A stretch of 64,000 nt of DNA from Tillus elongatus (taxonomy: Eukaryota; Arthropoda; Insecta; Coleoptera; Cleridae): NCBI GenBank assembly GCA_964006375.1, contig OZ023267.1:23743739-23807738 (forward strand). Reading direction: 5' to 3'. The position numbers and the translations under genes were made by a program. A model generated the notes under the pieces. It did not search any database. It worked only from the letters and a program-made list of their open reading frames with translations, and was not told the DNA's origin. Below are positions 37,333-48,629 of this stretch, piece after piece. Position 1 is the first letter of the stretch. Every line of letters begins with the position of its first letter.

Positions 37333-38337
37333 CCGGGGACCCAACGACCTAGAAAACTGAGAAAGCCTGGAAAAATCAGGGACTTTGAAATAACCTCTAA
37401 AATGTCAGGTAAACGTCAGGAAAATTCGTGACTTTGCTCAAATGTCATGGATCGTTCAGTAGACCTGGAAATTATATATTTTAAAATTGTGTGACTAGCA
37501 GATTGATTTTGATTTTGATTTCATATATTTATATTATATGAATTTTTTTTACATAAATATTTGCTCCTAGGACTGCTGTTTGGTACATTAAGTGAAACCG
37601 TTAATGAACGCGCGACATGTCATACGGAAATATAATATAGTGTCTTCTTTATGTATCTCAAACACGTCTCATTCGTTTATCTCACTTGGAATGCACTTCC
37701 TTGAATGCATAAAATGCAAAATGCGTTCTAGCTATTGGCGGCGTAAAGCTGCGTGAATGTGTTTATTATATTTTAACCTTTATACTCATGTAACATAGAG
37801 TTGAAGTTGAAGTGTAAATATTTCGTATTTGTATATGGGCATTTGTATTGTAATCCAGAAGAGAAAAGTTATTCATTGCAACGCATTGTGTATGATAGTG
37901 TAAAGAAATTATGAGAAGTGGGAAATATAAAAATTAACGATAAGCTGACGCGAACTTTCAATAATTCATATCATGATTTTCTTAAGTAGTTACTGCAAAA
38001 ACGTGTAGTAATTTAGTAATTAGACAGGTAGAAATTTATCACCTTTCTGTATTAGTTAACAGAATTAACCATATTTTCTTAAGTAGTTACTGCAAAAACG
38101 TGTAGTAATTTTGTAATTTGACAGGTAGAAATTTATCACGTTTCTGTATTAGTTAACAGAATTAACCATATTTCTGTTTTTGATAATGATTTTTTTTTAA
38201 TCTTAGTTTTTATTATTTTTTTTTTAATAAAAAAAAGTATTCAGAGATGTGCGTTGTTCATTAGGAGTATTATGCAAAAATCACTTGGGCCTGAAAATGT
38301 CAGGGAATTTGATTTTTTATTTCTGCTGGGTACCCTG
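37333..38337. mobile_element. hAT-like non-autonomous element, ~1 kb
   Basis: The right end, reversed, is CAGGGTACCCAGCAG; the left end near CCGGGGACCCAACGACC is less certain. Subterminal phrases AAAAATCAGGGACTTTGAAA and TGTCAGGGAATTTGATTTTT mirror those in the 453-bp MITE at 26507. No transposase was recognised. It contains the 97-bp tandem duplication listed below. Confidence 0.45.
37981..38174. repeat. Tandem duplication, 97-bp unit x2
   Basis: CTTAAGTAGTTACTGCAAAA begins copies at 37981 and 38078. They differ at only about four positions over 97 bp. Confidence 0.9.
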
Positions 38338-38384
38338 ACCAGTCACAGACATCATTGTCGGGGTGGAGAGCTCAATTAAGTTTA

Positions 38385-38905
38385 TTGGCGAGCACCCAAG
38401 AACTCCATACGTCAATTATCCAAAAGTTGCCTTTCAAACCAGATCTCAAAATTGAGAAATCAACAGAAAGCGAAATGCGAACTGTAAAATTTTTGAGGAG
38501 GAAAGATTGTGTTCAAAAACAGATTACGGCAACAAAATTTTTATTCTTGATAAACTCTAATACTTTGATTCTTATCAGGACCGGTCCTTATCGGAAAATA
38601 ACAAACAACTCTTCCTGGTATGACAGCTCGGTTTAAAAGTACGGTCAAAAGTTGCATTAATTTAATAGAGGAGAATACCAGGAGGTGGGTCACATTAGCC
38701 AATCAAATTGTACCTTGCATGTATTATTGCCTCCAGAAGGTCCATAAGCCGGGGAATGAAATGAGCGCAATAGTCTCCGGTATCGGTTCCCCGACTTATG
38801 AACTTTCCAAATGGTTATCGAAGGAGCTCAATACATTGGAAATTTAACCTCCTAGTTTTTCAGCCAAAAATTCGATTGAACTCATTAATAGAATCAAACA
38901 TATTA
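38385..38905 (+). pseudogene. PLE RT N-terminal fragment
   Basis: The plus strand reads ARFKSTVKSCINLIEENTRR, YYCLQKVHKPGNEMSAIVSG and IGSPTYELSKWLSKELN, then after a stop FSAKNSIELINRIKHIK. The phrase PK-HKPG-x-RPIVS...SPTY-L-K-L is the diagnostic N-terminal RT block of Penelope-like elements. The Arg-Pro of RPIVS is lost (SAIVS). A frameshift lies at about 38625 and sequence is lost after 38905, before motif A. Confidence 0.7.
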
Positions 38906-39007
38906 AGTTAAATTGGTTTGCTCTGATGTATAGCTCATTTACTTCATTCGAGACTTGACGTTCTGGTCTACCATGTTTTGCATTTTCAAATGGTGTTTTT
39001 TCGGGGG

Positions 39008-39118
39008 CGGTTTCTTTTCCCGCCTGATTTCTGATCAGCTCCCAAACAGCTTTGGTCTTATTCTCAGACAGCGATACGACTTTTTCACTTAATAGTCGCT
39101 TTGCACTATTATAATATA
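39008..39118 (-). pseudogene. LINE linker fragment
   Basis: The minus strand encodes YYNSAKRLLSEKVVSLSENK then TKAVWELIRNQAGKE, typical of the region between endonuclease and RT in Jockey/CR1 LINEs. It is only ~35 codons. Confidence 0.45.
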
Positions 39119-39305
39119 CAGAGTGGTCCAACAGTGCGTTCAAGTTCAATATCTCCTTTATATTAAATAATTTTAAAAAAACGGGAACAAAAGTTGCAGG
39201 TACTATCGTTAGCTGAAAACTAAAATTATTTTTGCATATACAGAGTGTTGCATAAGTTAGATACAACCCAAATTTCACTTTTTTTAAAGGTTACACCCTG
39301 TATAT
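39119..39305. repeat. Short repeat ending TTACACCCTGTATATA
   Basis: Contains paired words ATACAGAGTGGTCCAAC / ATACAGAGTGTTGCATAA and a terminal GGTTACACCCTGTATA. Such ACAC-CCTGTATA words occur commonly in insect interspersed repeats. Boundaries are set by the LINE pieces on both sides. Confidence 0.4.
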
Positions 39306-41952
39306 AGTTGGCGATTCACCACTTCTTTTGTGCGGTGACTTCAATCGTCCTAGAATAGAGTGGAAACGACTGGCAGACACAGCAGCTTTAATGCCAGCTA
39401 ACTTTAACAATAGCTCTGTGCCTTTGCTTGATGCCTTTTCTTTATGTAATTTTAAGCAGTTTAATTATGTTACTAATGTAAATCCTAGAATACTTGATCT
39501 TGTTATGTGTAATGAAGAGATTGTTGAGAGCTTATTACACTGTTGTTGTCCTCTCGTAGATGAGGACGTTCACCACCCTGCTGTTGAATTCATGCTCTCT
39601 ATGAAAGCTGTACATTGTTTAAAAAGGGCTGATAATAGCTCTTTTAATTTTAAAAAAGCAAATTACCCTATGATAAATCATATTCTGAAAAATATTCCTT
39701 GGCGTGCCCTGATGGAAGGTTTGGAGGTTGATCGTATGGTTGAAAAGTTATACTCTGTTATCTCCGATTGCATTAAATATCACGTCCCAATGATCCGAAT
39801 AAAGAAAAAATATCCTCCATATTTTTCTCCATCAACAATTAAGAGTATCAAAGAAAAAAATAAGTATCACAAAAAGTGGAAACTTTATAAAAACACGGCC
39901 GATTATAGTTCCTTTAAAATGTTACGGGCTCGTTGCAAGCGGCAAATTGCTAATGATCACGACCACTATATCAGACTGACCAAGAACTCAATTGCTTCGG
40001 ATTCCAGCCGTTTTTGGCGTTATATCTCATTAAAGAGAGGCAATCAAGGTATACTGTCTACGATGACATTAGATGAAGTTTCTGCTTCATCGGGAGGGGG
40101 TGTTTGCGATCTTTTTGCCCACTTTTTTAGAAGCGTTTATGAAAATGGAGACGACGCACCGTATACGGATGATACAGATGTGGGTATTGATTCACGCTCT
40201 CTATCCAGCATTTATATTACTGCAGACGAGATACTGGATTCTTTGGCAAGGCTTGATGATAAAAAGAGTGATGGACCTGACGGATTGTCGCCATATTTTG
40301 TAAAGAGATGTGGTGATTCTCTGTTAGAACCCCCGATGTTGATTTTCAATAGATCCATGCATTCTGGAAGTTATCCCATAAAATGGAAGACTGCCTCTGG
40401 TATTCCTATACATAAGGGTGGTCCTAGGAAATGTATTAAAAATTATCGCCTGATCAGTATCTTAGATGTATTTGGAAAATTGTTTGAATCCCTAGTATAT
40501 GTAAAGCTTTTTGAATTTTTCAAACAAAAAATTATTCCAGAGCAACATGGTTTTTATAGAGGCAGGTCGGTTGACACCAACTTAACTTTATATACAGAAT
40601 TTCTATTGAGATCTTTGGAAACAGAAAAGCAGGTGGATTCTGTGTACACCGATTTTTCCAAGGCCTTTGATAAAATTAATCATAGCATTTTGTTGAGAAA
40701 GCTGGAGGTGATCGGTGTGCATGGAGTTCTTCTGCGTTGGGTTAGTTCGTATATTAGAAACAGATCTCAACTTATATCCGTGTTAGGTTACAAATCTATC
40801 CCTTACGAATTACCATCAGGTGTACCTCAAGGATCCCACCTTGGACCACTATTCTTTCTTGTATACGTTAATGATATAAATACTTGTTTTCAATTCTGTA
40901 AATTTTCGATGTATGCCGACGACCTCAAATTATTTATTCCTATTAATTGTGAACAAGACTGTTTGAGTTTACAGGCCGAACTTAACAACTTGACTAATTA
41001 TTGTAGCATAAATCAGCTTTACCTTAATTTAGATAAGTGTAGTGTTATAACTTTTACCCGTGGGAAACTATGGCATGAGTTTCCGTATCTCTTAGATAAT
41101 AATATTATTACACGGATCACTTATGTAAAAGATCTAGGCGTTACCTTTGACAGCAAGCTACTGTTCTACAGACATATTGACAATCTTGCTACTGACAGTT
41201 ATCGTATGCTGGGGCTTATCATGCGGCAGGGTGCAGTTTTTTACAATAAAAAATGTTTTATCTCATTATACAATGCGTATGTTGCCAGCAAGTTAAAATT
41301 TGCGTCTTCTGTATGGAATCCCCAGTATCTTATTTACAAGGAGCGTCTAGAAAAGATACAAAATAGATTTTTAAGGTTTTTGTGCTTTAAACTTAAGTTA
41401 GAATTTAATAATGATTACAAAATTATGCGATACTTTTTTGAAATTCTATCATTGGAAGAAGGCCGGCTTGTCTCAGATTGTCTTCTCCTTTTTAAAATAT
41501 TAAACGGTTTAATAGACTCTCCGGAACTTCTAAGTCAGATACGTTTCAATGTTCCAAATCGACTTCTCAGGGTGGCTGAACCTTTTTCCTTGCCCTTTAG
41601 CAGAACTAACGCTGCTCTAAATTCGCCGCTGTCAAGAATGTTGAGAGCGGGTAATGAGTTCTCAGCCATCGACATGTTCAGTGGCTCATTGCTCGGGTAT
41701 AAAAAAGCTCTGAAAGTCCGACTATTGTTGTTGCCTTGATTTTTTTGGTTCTTTATTTCCCTCCATATTATAAGTGTGTGCACAAGTATGTGCATATTGT
41801 ATTTAAAACTTAAATATTGTTTTGATTTGTTTTAGAATAATGAACGATGTTTTTGTTATCACTGCTATATTTGTATTTGTATACTCTGTATGTGATCCTA
41901 TTATGGGGGCAACCCCGTTGGTATCCAAATAAATAAATAAATAAATAAATAT
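39306..41952 (+). mobile_element. Jockey/CR1-like LINE, 5'-truncated, with (AAAT)n tail
   Basis: Starts abruptly in the endonuclease domain at about 39306 and ends with TCCAAATAAATAAATAAATAAA (AAAT tail, about 41928-41950). The 3' UTR is ~190 bp. The junction with the Helentron-like element at 41965 is close but distinct. The single long open frame and regular tail suggest a recent insertion. Confidence 0.8.
39328..41739 (+). CDS. LINE ORF2: endonuclease remnant plus complete RT (open frame)
   Basis: The open frame runs without a stop for 803 codons to the TGA at 41737. Its first codon is TTG within open upstream sequence (PLLLCGDFNRPRIEW), so the true start was lost by 5' truncation. The GDFN endonuclease motif and a degenerate final DVHHPAVEF (normally SDHxP) mark the APE-type domain end. 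RT follows: KSDGPDGLSPYFVKRC, RLISILDVFGKLFES, QHGFYRGRSVDTNL, motif A VYTDFSKAFDKINH, motif B GVPQGSHLGPLFFLVYVND, motif C SMYADDLKLF, then LGVTFDSKLLF and the C-terminal thumb. The protein would nick DNA and copy its RNA, but the endonuclease here is incomplete. Confidence 0.85.
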   Translation: MCGDFNRPRIEWKRLADTAALMPANFNNSSVPLLDAFSLCNFKQFNYVTNVNPRILDLVMCNEEIVESLLHCCCPLVDEDVHHPAVEFMLSMKAVHCLKRADNSSFNFKKANYPMINHILKNIPWRALMEGLEVDRMVEKLYSVISDCIKYHVPMIRIKKKYPPYFSPSTIKSIKEKNKYHKKWKLYKNTADYSSFKMLRARCKRQIANDHDHYIRLTKNSIASDSSRFWRYISLKRGNQGILSTMTLDEVSASSGGGVCDLFAHFFRSVYENGDDAPYTDDTDVGIDSRSLSSIYITADEILDSLARLDDKKSDGPDGLSPYFVKRCGDSLLEPPMLIFNRSMHSGSYPIKWKTASGIPIHKGGPRKCIKNYRLISILDVFGKLFESLVYVKLFEFFKQKIIPEQHGFYRGRSVDTNLTLYTEFLLRSLETEKQVDSVYTDFSKAFDKINHSILLRKLEVIGVHGVLLRWVSSYIRNRSQLISVLGYKSIPYELPSGVPQGSHLGPLFFLVYVNDINTCFQFCKFSMYADDLKLFIPINCEQDCLSLQAELNNLTNYCSINQLYLNLDKCSVITFTRGKLWHEFPYLLDNNIITRITYVKDLGVTFDSKLLFYRHIDNLATDSYRMLGLIMRQGAVFYNKKCFISLYNAYVASKLKFASSVWNPQYLIYKERLEKIQNRFLRFLCFKLKLEFNNDYKIMRYFFEILSLEEGRLVSDCLLLFKILNGLIDSPELLSQIRFNVPNRLLRVAEPFSLPFSRTNAALNSPLSRMLRAGNEFSAIDMFSGSLLGYKKALKVRLLLLP

Positions 41953-41964
41953 TGTTCCATTTTT

Positions 41965-43147
<1,183 letters not shown>

Positions 43148-44039
43148 GCTTTTTTTAATTCCTCTTGCTTTGCCGATTCATCTAGTAGGATCTATACAGA
43201 GTCGTTGAAAAGTATTGGCCACTTTTCTAAAACATCAGAGACACATTTAACGGTCTGTATCTTCATTAATATGTCAGCATGCAACACTCTATCATGCCAA
43301 AAATCTGTAAAAGTTTATTCTTTCAAGTTCAATCAATACAGAAAGAATTCCTTGAAAATAGTATGCAGGGTGAGTAAAAACACTGAAGACGAGTTTTCCC
43401 GAGAAATTCAAATGGAATACTCTATATATTATAATCAATTTCGATAGATCAACAAATGTTCTTTCAGTTTCATAAAGTATTCCCTATACCTAAAACCAAT
43501 ATTTACTGAAATATTGAGTGTTTTTTTAAGAAAAAAGGTACATTTATACATATATCCTATTATTGAATAATAAAGACGATTGTTTCGTCCTAATTTATTA
43601 TCAAATGAACATTCTTGCTCCCTTTCCGTGCTTACGCCTCTGTCCTTAGTGAACCGTTAGCCGTCGCCTGTACCTAATCCCATAACAAAAGAGACAAGAG
43701 TTTGTGTAAGGCGACAATCGAACAGTGTGCAAGTATTCTTCGAAGAAAGAGCACCTTTTGCATTTGTGTATTGCGTTATTAGATTTTCACATAAACAATA
43801 AACATTTACTAAATCATTAGATAGTGTATGCCATTATAATATTATTAGAAGAGAACCACCTGAGGGACCCTTTAAACAAACGGAAGGAAAAAGGTCAGGT
43901 CAGCTCACGCTCTTTATTTCCCTTTGTTTCCATTGTTATTAGTTATGTTTTGTCTCCGAATTACCTGATTAAATCCGCTACAGTGGTATTAACCACACTG
44001 TTGGACCACTTTGTATTAATAAATAAATATATACAAATT
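43148..44039. other. Anonymous intergenic DNA
   Basis: No gene recognised. The 43.2-43.6 kb stretch is AT-rich without repeat ends. Confidence 0.5.
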
Positions 44040-44142
44040 AAAACGTACCCCGGATGTGGGTTCTAGTAGGTCTAGTTCGCGCTCATCTGAAAAATGTTTT
44101 CAAAAGTCGCGGACTCTGCATTAGCTATTTTGTCCTACGTAA
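44040..44142 (-). mobile_element. Helentron-like left-end fragment
   Basis: Reversed left-end words: CCCCGGATGTGGGTTCTAG, TTCGCGCTCATCTGAAAAA, AAGTCGCGGACTCTGCATTAG. No (TA)n and no hairpin closure. Confidence 0.55.
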
Positions 44143-44144
44143 AT

Positions 44145-45825
44145 AACGAAAGCTATTATTGATGAAAGAGAAATTCTTGAAGTATGGAGTAAATATGTGA
44201 CTGAATTGTTTGAAGATGACAGGCCAAACATGCAGGGTAATGCAAACCAAGACGAAGGGCCAGAAATTTTAAAATCCGAAGTTCTCCATGCCATAAAATC
44301 AGCCAAAACCAAGAAAGCAACTGGTCCAGATAACATCCCAGCAGAGCTCTTACAGATGATCCACGAAGATCACATCAATGTTCTAGTTAAGTTTTTTAAC
44401 AATATATATACTACTGGTGAAATACCCGAAGAATGGTTGAAGTCTGTTTTTGTAGCACTTCCGAAAAAACAGCGAGCAAAGAAGTGCGGCGAATATAGAT
44501 TAATTAGCCTGATGAGTCATACATTAAAGGTATTTCTTCGCATAATACATGGAAGGATAAGAAGTCAGTGCCAGGAGGACCTGGATGAGACGCAGTTTGG
44601 CTTTAGGAATGCACTAGGCACCCGGGAAGCACTTTTTGCCCTAAATATACTTCTTCAAAAGTGTCGTGACCAACGCAAGGATATTTATGTATGTTTCATA
44701 GACTATGAAAAAGCCTTCGATAGGGTTCAGCATGAAACACTTTTAAACATACTAAGAACCTTGGGAATCGATGAGAGAGATTTGAAAATTATAGAGAACT
44801 TATATTGGAAGCAGAAAGCAGTGGTCCGAATCAATGGAAGACTAACCGATGAATGTCGCATTCAACGAGGCGTCAGACAGGGATGCATTCTCTCCCCGCT
44901 ATTGTTCAACATATACGCGGATAAAATCTTTAAGAAGGCTTTGCAAGATAAAGACCTTGGAGTGAAGATTAACGGTGAACTGATTAATAACATTCGATAT
45001 GCCGACGATACGGTCATCTTGTGCGACAGTGTCCGGGGCCTTCAAGAGTTGTTGGATAGTGTAAACATGACAGGAAAGGAAATGGGTTTGAAAATAAATA
45101 TCAATAAGACAAAATTTATGATATTCAGTCGCCAACCGCACGCCGATGCTTCCCTACAGATAGACCAACAAAACATTGAGAGAGTTACCCAATTCAAGTA
45201 CCTTGGTTGTTATAGCACAGAACACTTAGACCCTGATAAAGAGATAAAGTGCAGAATTGAAACAGCGCGCTTAACTTTCATGAGAATGAAATCATTTTTC
45301 TCTAACGACAACTTAAACCTAAGATTGCGTCAAAGAATGATCACATGTTATATTTGGTCCGTGTTGTTGTATGGAGCTGAGACCTGGACTCTGAAGGCTG
45401 CTACGATCGGTCGACTGGAAGCGTTTGAGATGTGGTTGCACAGAAGAATGCTTCGAATACCCTGGACAGCTATGCAGACCAACGAAGCAGTATTAAATAG
45501 AGCGAATGCCGTCCGTCAATTATTTGTCACTATTAAGGTGCGAAAGATATCATACCTGGGACATGTTCTTAGAGGAGACCGATACAAGGTGCTCCAGCTT
45601 ATAATGAAAGGTAAAATCGAGGGCAGCCGAGGAATTGGAAGGAAACAGATGTCATGGCTAAAGAACATTCGCGATTGGACTGGAATAGGCAGTGCCGAAC
45701 AACTATTCAGATTAGCCGAAAACCACGAACAACTCGCCAGTGTAATTGCCAACGTTAGGGGGACCTGATATGGCACCGAAAGAAGAAGAAAATAACGATA
45801 ATACAAAGAAATTTTGTTGAAACAA
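44145..45825 (+). mobile_element. RTE-like LINE, 5'-truncated
   Basis: Begins in frame at about 44145 (IIDEREILEVWSKYVTELFE) and ends after TGATATGGCACCGAAAGAAG and AAGAAAATAACGATAATAC, the GAAGAAG-type tail shared with 31979. The 5' part with the endonuclease is missing. Confidence 0.8.
44197..45768 (+). CDS. RTE-like LINE reverse transcriptase, uninterrupted (523 codons)
   Basis: The frame is open from before 44197 (the codon there is GTG; no ATG start is implied) to the TGA at 45766. Blocks: TKKATGPDNIPAELLQMI, LISLMSHTLKVFLRIIHG, ETQFGFRNALGTREALFAL, motif A VCFIDYEKAFDRVQHETL, motif B GVRQGCILSPLLFNIYADKI, motif C NIRYADDTVILCD, then KEMGLKININKTKFMIF, FKYLGCYSTE and the C-terminal SVLLYGAETWTL, LEAFEMWLHRRMLRIPW and RKISYLGHVLRGDRYKVL. 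All RT catalytic Asp residues are intact. It reverse-transcribes LINE RNA at the insertion site. It is the cleanest RT in the window apart from 39328-41739 and probably a young copy. Confidence 0.88.
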   Translation: MTELFEDDRPNMQGNANQDEGPEILKSEVLHAIKSAKTKKATGPDNIPAELLQMIHEDHINVLVKFFNNIYTTGEIPEEWLKSVFVALPKKQRAKKCGEYRLISLMSHTLKVFLRIIHGRIRSQCQEDLDETQFGFRNALGTREALFALNILLQKCRDQRKDIYVCFIDYEKAFDRVQHETLLNILRTLGIDERDLKIIENLYWKQKAVVRINGRLTDECRIQRGVRQGCILSPLLFNIYADKIFKKALQDKDLGVKINGELINNIRYADDTVILCDSVRGLQELLDSVNMTGKEMGLKININKTKFMIFSRQPHADASLQIDQQNIERVTQFKYLGCYSTEHLDPDKEIKCRIETARLTFMRMKSFFSNDNLNLRLRQRMITCYIWSVLLYGAETWTLKAATIGRLEAFEMWLHRRMLRIPWTAMQTNEAVLNRANAVRQLFVTIKVRKISYLGHVLRGDRYKVLQLIMKGKIEGSRGIGRKQMSWLKNIRDWTGIGSAEQLFRLAENHEQLASVIANVRGT

Positions 45826-45869
45826 CCTACTAATGCCTACTTTGATTTTTAAAATATTCATTATAATTG

Positions 45870-45921
45870 AAAATTTAATGAAAATTCGCCACACTAACGC
45901 ACCTGCTGCGTCAAGACTTCT
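45870..45921 (+). mobile_element. Helentron-like right-end fragment
   Basis: TTTAATGAAAATTCGCCACA then CTAACGCACCTGCTGCGTCAAG: subterminal repeat and ACGCA/TGCGT hairpin with one terminal change (CAAG for CCAG). Confidence 0.6.
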
Positions 45922-46483
45922 CATTTTTTTTGTAACTCTGGAAGCTCACAGGTAGCCTATAAAAATTAGAGCGAATTCTAATAATGAAATCATGTTAAAT
46001 TATTCAGGAATACAAACGAATGGAAATTTATTTGAATAATTCAGTAAGCTTTAATAAAAAATTAGACTTCTATTATCAATGACTGAAAAGAAAATATAAA
46101 AATGCAAAACAACTACAAATACAAATTGAAAAACGAATAACCATGAATATATGAATGTCTATGTAACGCAAATGTGTCTTTATTCCGTCTGGCATACAGA
46201 ATATCTAATATCTACTCTCTTTAGGGTTTCCTTTGATTAAATTTATGTTATTTTTCATAAATTTTAAAGTTTGTCTCAGTTTGCTTTCTTTTAGTGAATT
46301 CTTGGGAGGGCTCAGTTAGATGAGTCACAACAACTGACATCTTTATTTGTGACTCATCTCACTGAGCATTCTGAAAAGCCCGACTATATCAGCGTTGCCA
46401 ACCATATTGATTTTTCACTACACCTGGTGACTTTCTGTTATATTTAGTGATTTAGTGAAAACTTCGCGTACATGCCTGAAATC
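45922..46483. other. Anonymous DNA with a short inverted repeat
   Basis: The only structure is an imperfect hairpin at about 46310-46368: CTCAGTTAGATGAGTCACAA against TTTGTGACTCATCTCACTGAG. Confidence 0.5.
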
Positions 46484-46936
46484 TAGTGAGTGGAGAGACA
46501 CGAAGCAACGTGCCGCCACCTAGTTGCGGAACCAAGTAGTATGTTGTCACGCCAGCTCCAAATAACACAAAGTGTTAAAAAATAGAGACTGTATACAACC
46601 AACTAACAATTCAGTAAATTGTCAGCCCTGGCCCATTTCTACCCTAATATAGGGACAAAGTATGTAAGGCTAGATGTATTCTCGCCACACTTAGAACCGT
46701 AGACCGGTTTCGCCCTAATTAGAGCTCTTCAGTACGGCATACTAATTGTAGCGAAAATACACCTATAAAGTAAAACGGCTATGGGCCAGGGCTGACAATT
46801 TACTAAATTGTTAGTTGGTTGTATACAGTCTCTATTTTTTAACACTATGTGTTATTTGGAGCTGGCGTGACAACATACTATTTGGTTCTGCAACTAGGTG
46901 GCGGCACGTTGCTTCGTGTCTCACCACTCACTTAGT
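46484..46936. mobile_element. Hammerhead-bearing foldback, locus B
   Basis: Arms of about 150 bp: 46484-46635 begins GTGAGTGG then GACACGAAGCAACGTGCC, and 46783-46936 is its inverse, with about 90% matching. The ~150-bp loop holds a hammerhead-like motif on the minus strand (46696-46738). The arm sequence is the family shared with 23388 and 59508. A PLE N-terminal frame in the same orientation starts 14 bp away (46950-47312), linking the repeat to PLEs. Confidence 0.75.
46696..46738 (-). ncRNA. Hammerhead ribozyme-like motif B
   Basis: Minus strand: CCGUA, CUGAAGA, stem II GCUCU/AGGGC with AAUU loop (one G-U pair), GAAA, ACC/GGU, GUC, UACGG. Stem I closes with five pairs and every core base is kept. 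Confidence 0.75.
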
Positions 46937-46949
46937 GTTGGAAGGCTGA

Positions 46950-47312
46950 CTACGTGTTGGTAGTGTTAAGGTGTCGTCTTGTCTCGTGAATGGAATTTCT
47001 AAGGAGAGCAAAGCCTGTTCGTTTTAAAATGTTGGAGACGTTATGTGATTTGGTGAGGTGTTTAAGTTGAAAAGATTTTGGGACCACGTGATGATCACGG
47101 CAGGCTTTTAGAAAGGTGAGATCACAAAGGAGACGGTATTTGCGGATAAGAAGTTTGCTGAAAATTTTGGTATAAAATAAAAGTTCCTCCCCGTAGAGGC
47201 AAATTAAATGTTCAGAAATATTTCCGCGGTCTTTAATGTGAGACATACTTGGTTCTCGGGTTAAACCGCGTCCAGAATTTATGAAAAAAAATCTTACACT
47301 AACTAACCACAC
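46950..47312 (-). pseudogene. PLE ORF N-terminal fragment
   Basis: The minus strand reads [19 protein letters not shown], then YRLLCDLTFLKACRDHHVVP and KSFQLKHLTKSHNV. The phrase L-FL-x-CR(D/E)-x-x-x-(V/I)PK-x(4) occurs at the N-terminus of Penelope-like ORFs. The frame ends near 46950 at the foldback, so the RT is not present in this orientation. The [12 protein letters not shown] words recur at 48650-48690, marking the PLE 5' region. Confidence 0.6.
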
Positions 47313-47339
47313 TAACCGTTATCTTAACGTCCAATCTCA

Positions 47340-48129
47340 CCATCACCCATCGTAACAAAATTCCGTCGTTCGAACACTAGTAACACGATCCCTTAGACTA
47401 ACGGACAACAACAACAAACAGACAGAATTAAACTTTTTAAGACAGACATTGCTAGAAAACGGATACGACAACAATCACATACTACGAAGCATTAGAAACG
47501 CACAACAACAAACCACTACACCACAACAAGAACAAACAGAGTCCACACAACGACACACAGCGTTTTTACCATACATTAAAGGTGTCACCGACAAAATCAG
47601 CAGAATTTTTAGAACCCACAGTATCCAAACCGTATTCACAACAGAGCAAAAACTGACAAATCTGATGAAAACTCCCAAGGATACGATTCCAAACGAATCC
47701 CACGCAGTTTACGAAATTCCTTGTTCCTACCGTTCCCGAACTTATGTAGGACAAACAAATAGACGCATCCACAATAGAATATACGAACACACCCTCGCAG
47801 TTAGAAAATCCGACCCCTCATCGGCGCTGGCCATGCATCATATTCATACAAGGCACAAAATAGACTTCTATAATGTCAAAACAATAGCACCGGTTTACAA
47901 CTTTAAAACGAGATTTATCCGCGAAGCAATCGAGATTGAAAAACGTCCCGATTGTTTAAATAAGAGAGATGATGGTCTCCGCCTTGCGACTATTATTACA
48001 TCTTCTTTACAAACACACAAAAAGAAAATAAATTCCACAGACAATTTTATTTCCCCATTATCTGCCTCAACAAATGCCGGTGACCCTCTTAATCCTCCTC
48101 ATCCTACCGTGACCAGAGCCCCTACTTAA
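47340..48129 (+). CDS. PLE C-terminal part with GIY-YIG nuclease (open frame)
   Basis: Open from about 47340 (no ATG implied) to the TAA at 48127. It reads RLTDNNNKQTELNFLRQTLL, HTAFLPYIKGVTDKISRIF, VFTTEQKLTNLMKTPKDTIP, then VYEIPCSYRSRTYVGQTNRR, IHNRIYEHTLAVRKSD and ALAMHHIHTRHKIDF. The block LPYIKG-SE-I-RIF...P-D is the PLE RT-thumb to linker region, and YVGQT-R-I-x-R-x-EH is the second half of a GIY-YIG nuclease that cuts target DNA. The RT palm upstream is absent. It is head to head with the N-terminal fragment at 46950-47312, across about 30 bp. Confidence 0.8.
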
Positions 48130-48322
48130 TTGACGGTGACCCCACTACTTTCACTGATAACGAAGCAGGTAGACGGGACGACATATATAAGACAAGACTT
48201 GCAACGAAATGCCAGATCTCTCTGATGCCTAGGGTTGAACACACTGAGACCTCACAGACGATCTCCGGCGGGATTTGGGGAGTAGGCAGATTGAGGCCCC
48301 GTAATCTAGCTACAACAACCCA

Positions 48323-48602
48323 ACCCACCTTTGTCCACCGCTCTAAGGAGTATGCAGATTGAGGCCTTAGAGTGTCCATACACATTTCCTTTACCCACCT
48401 TTGTCCACCACTCTATTGAGTAGGCGGATTGAGGCCTTAGAGTGTCCTTACATATTTCCTTTACCCACCTTTGTCCACCACTCTAAGGAGTAGGCAGATT
48501 GAGGCCTTAGAGTATCCTTACATATTTCCTTTACCCACCTTTGTCCACCACACTAAGGAGTAGGCAGATTGAGGCCTTAGAGTGTCCTTACATATTTCCT
48601 TT
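48323..48602. repeat. 70-bp tandem repeat x4 downstream of the PLE frame
   Basis: Four units of exactly 70 bp start with ACCCACCTTTGTCCACC at 48323, 48393, 48463 and 48533. Each contains CTCTAAGG...CCTTAGAG, an 8-bp inverted repeat around AGTAGGCAGATTGAGG. A partial unit lies at about 48270-48310. Its position after the GIY-YIG stop suggests it is part of the PLE 3' terminal region. Confidence 0.9.
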
Positions 48603-48629
48603 ACCTCTTGAAAATGGCTCCAAAACAGG

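Noticed and set aside
48323..48602. The 70-bp tandem repeat as a CRISPR array
   Set aside because: Units are contiguous with no variable spacers, and the context is eukaryotic PLE sequence.
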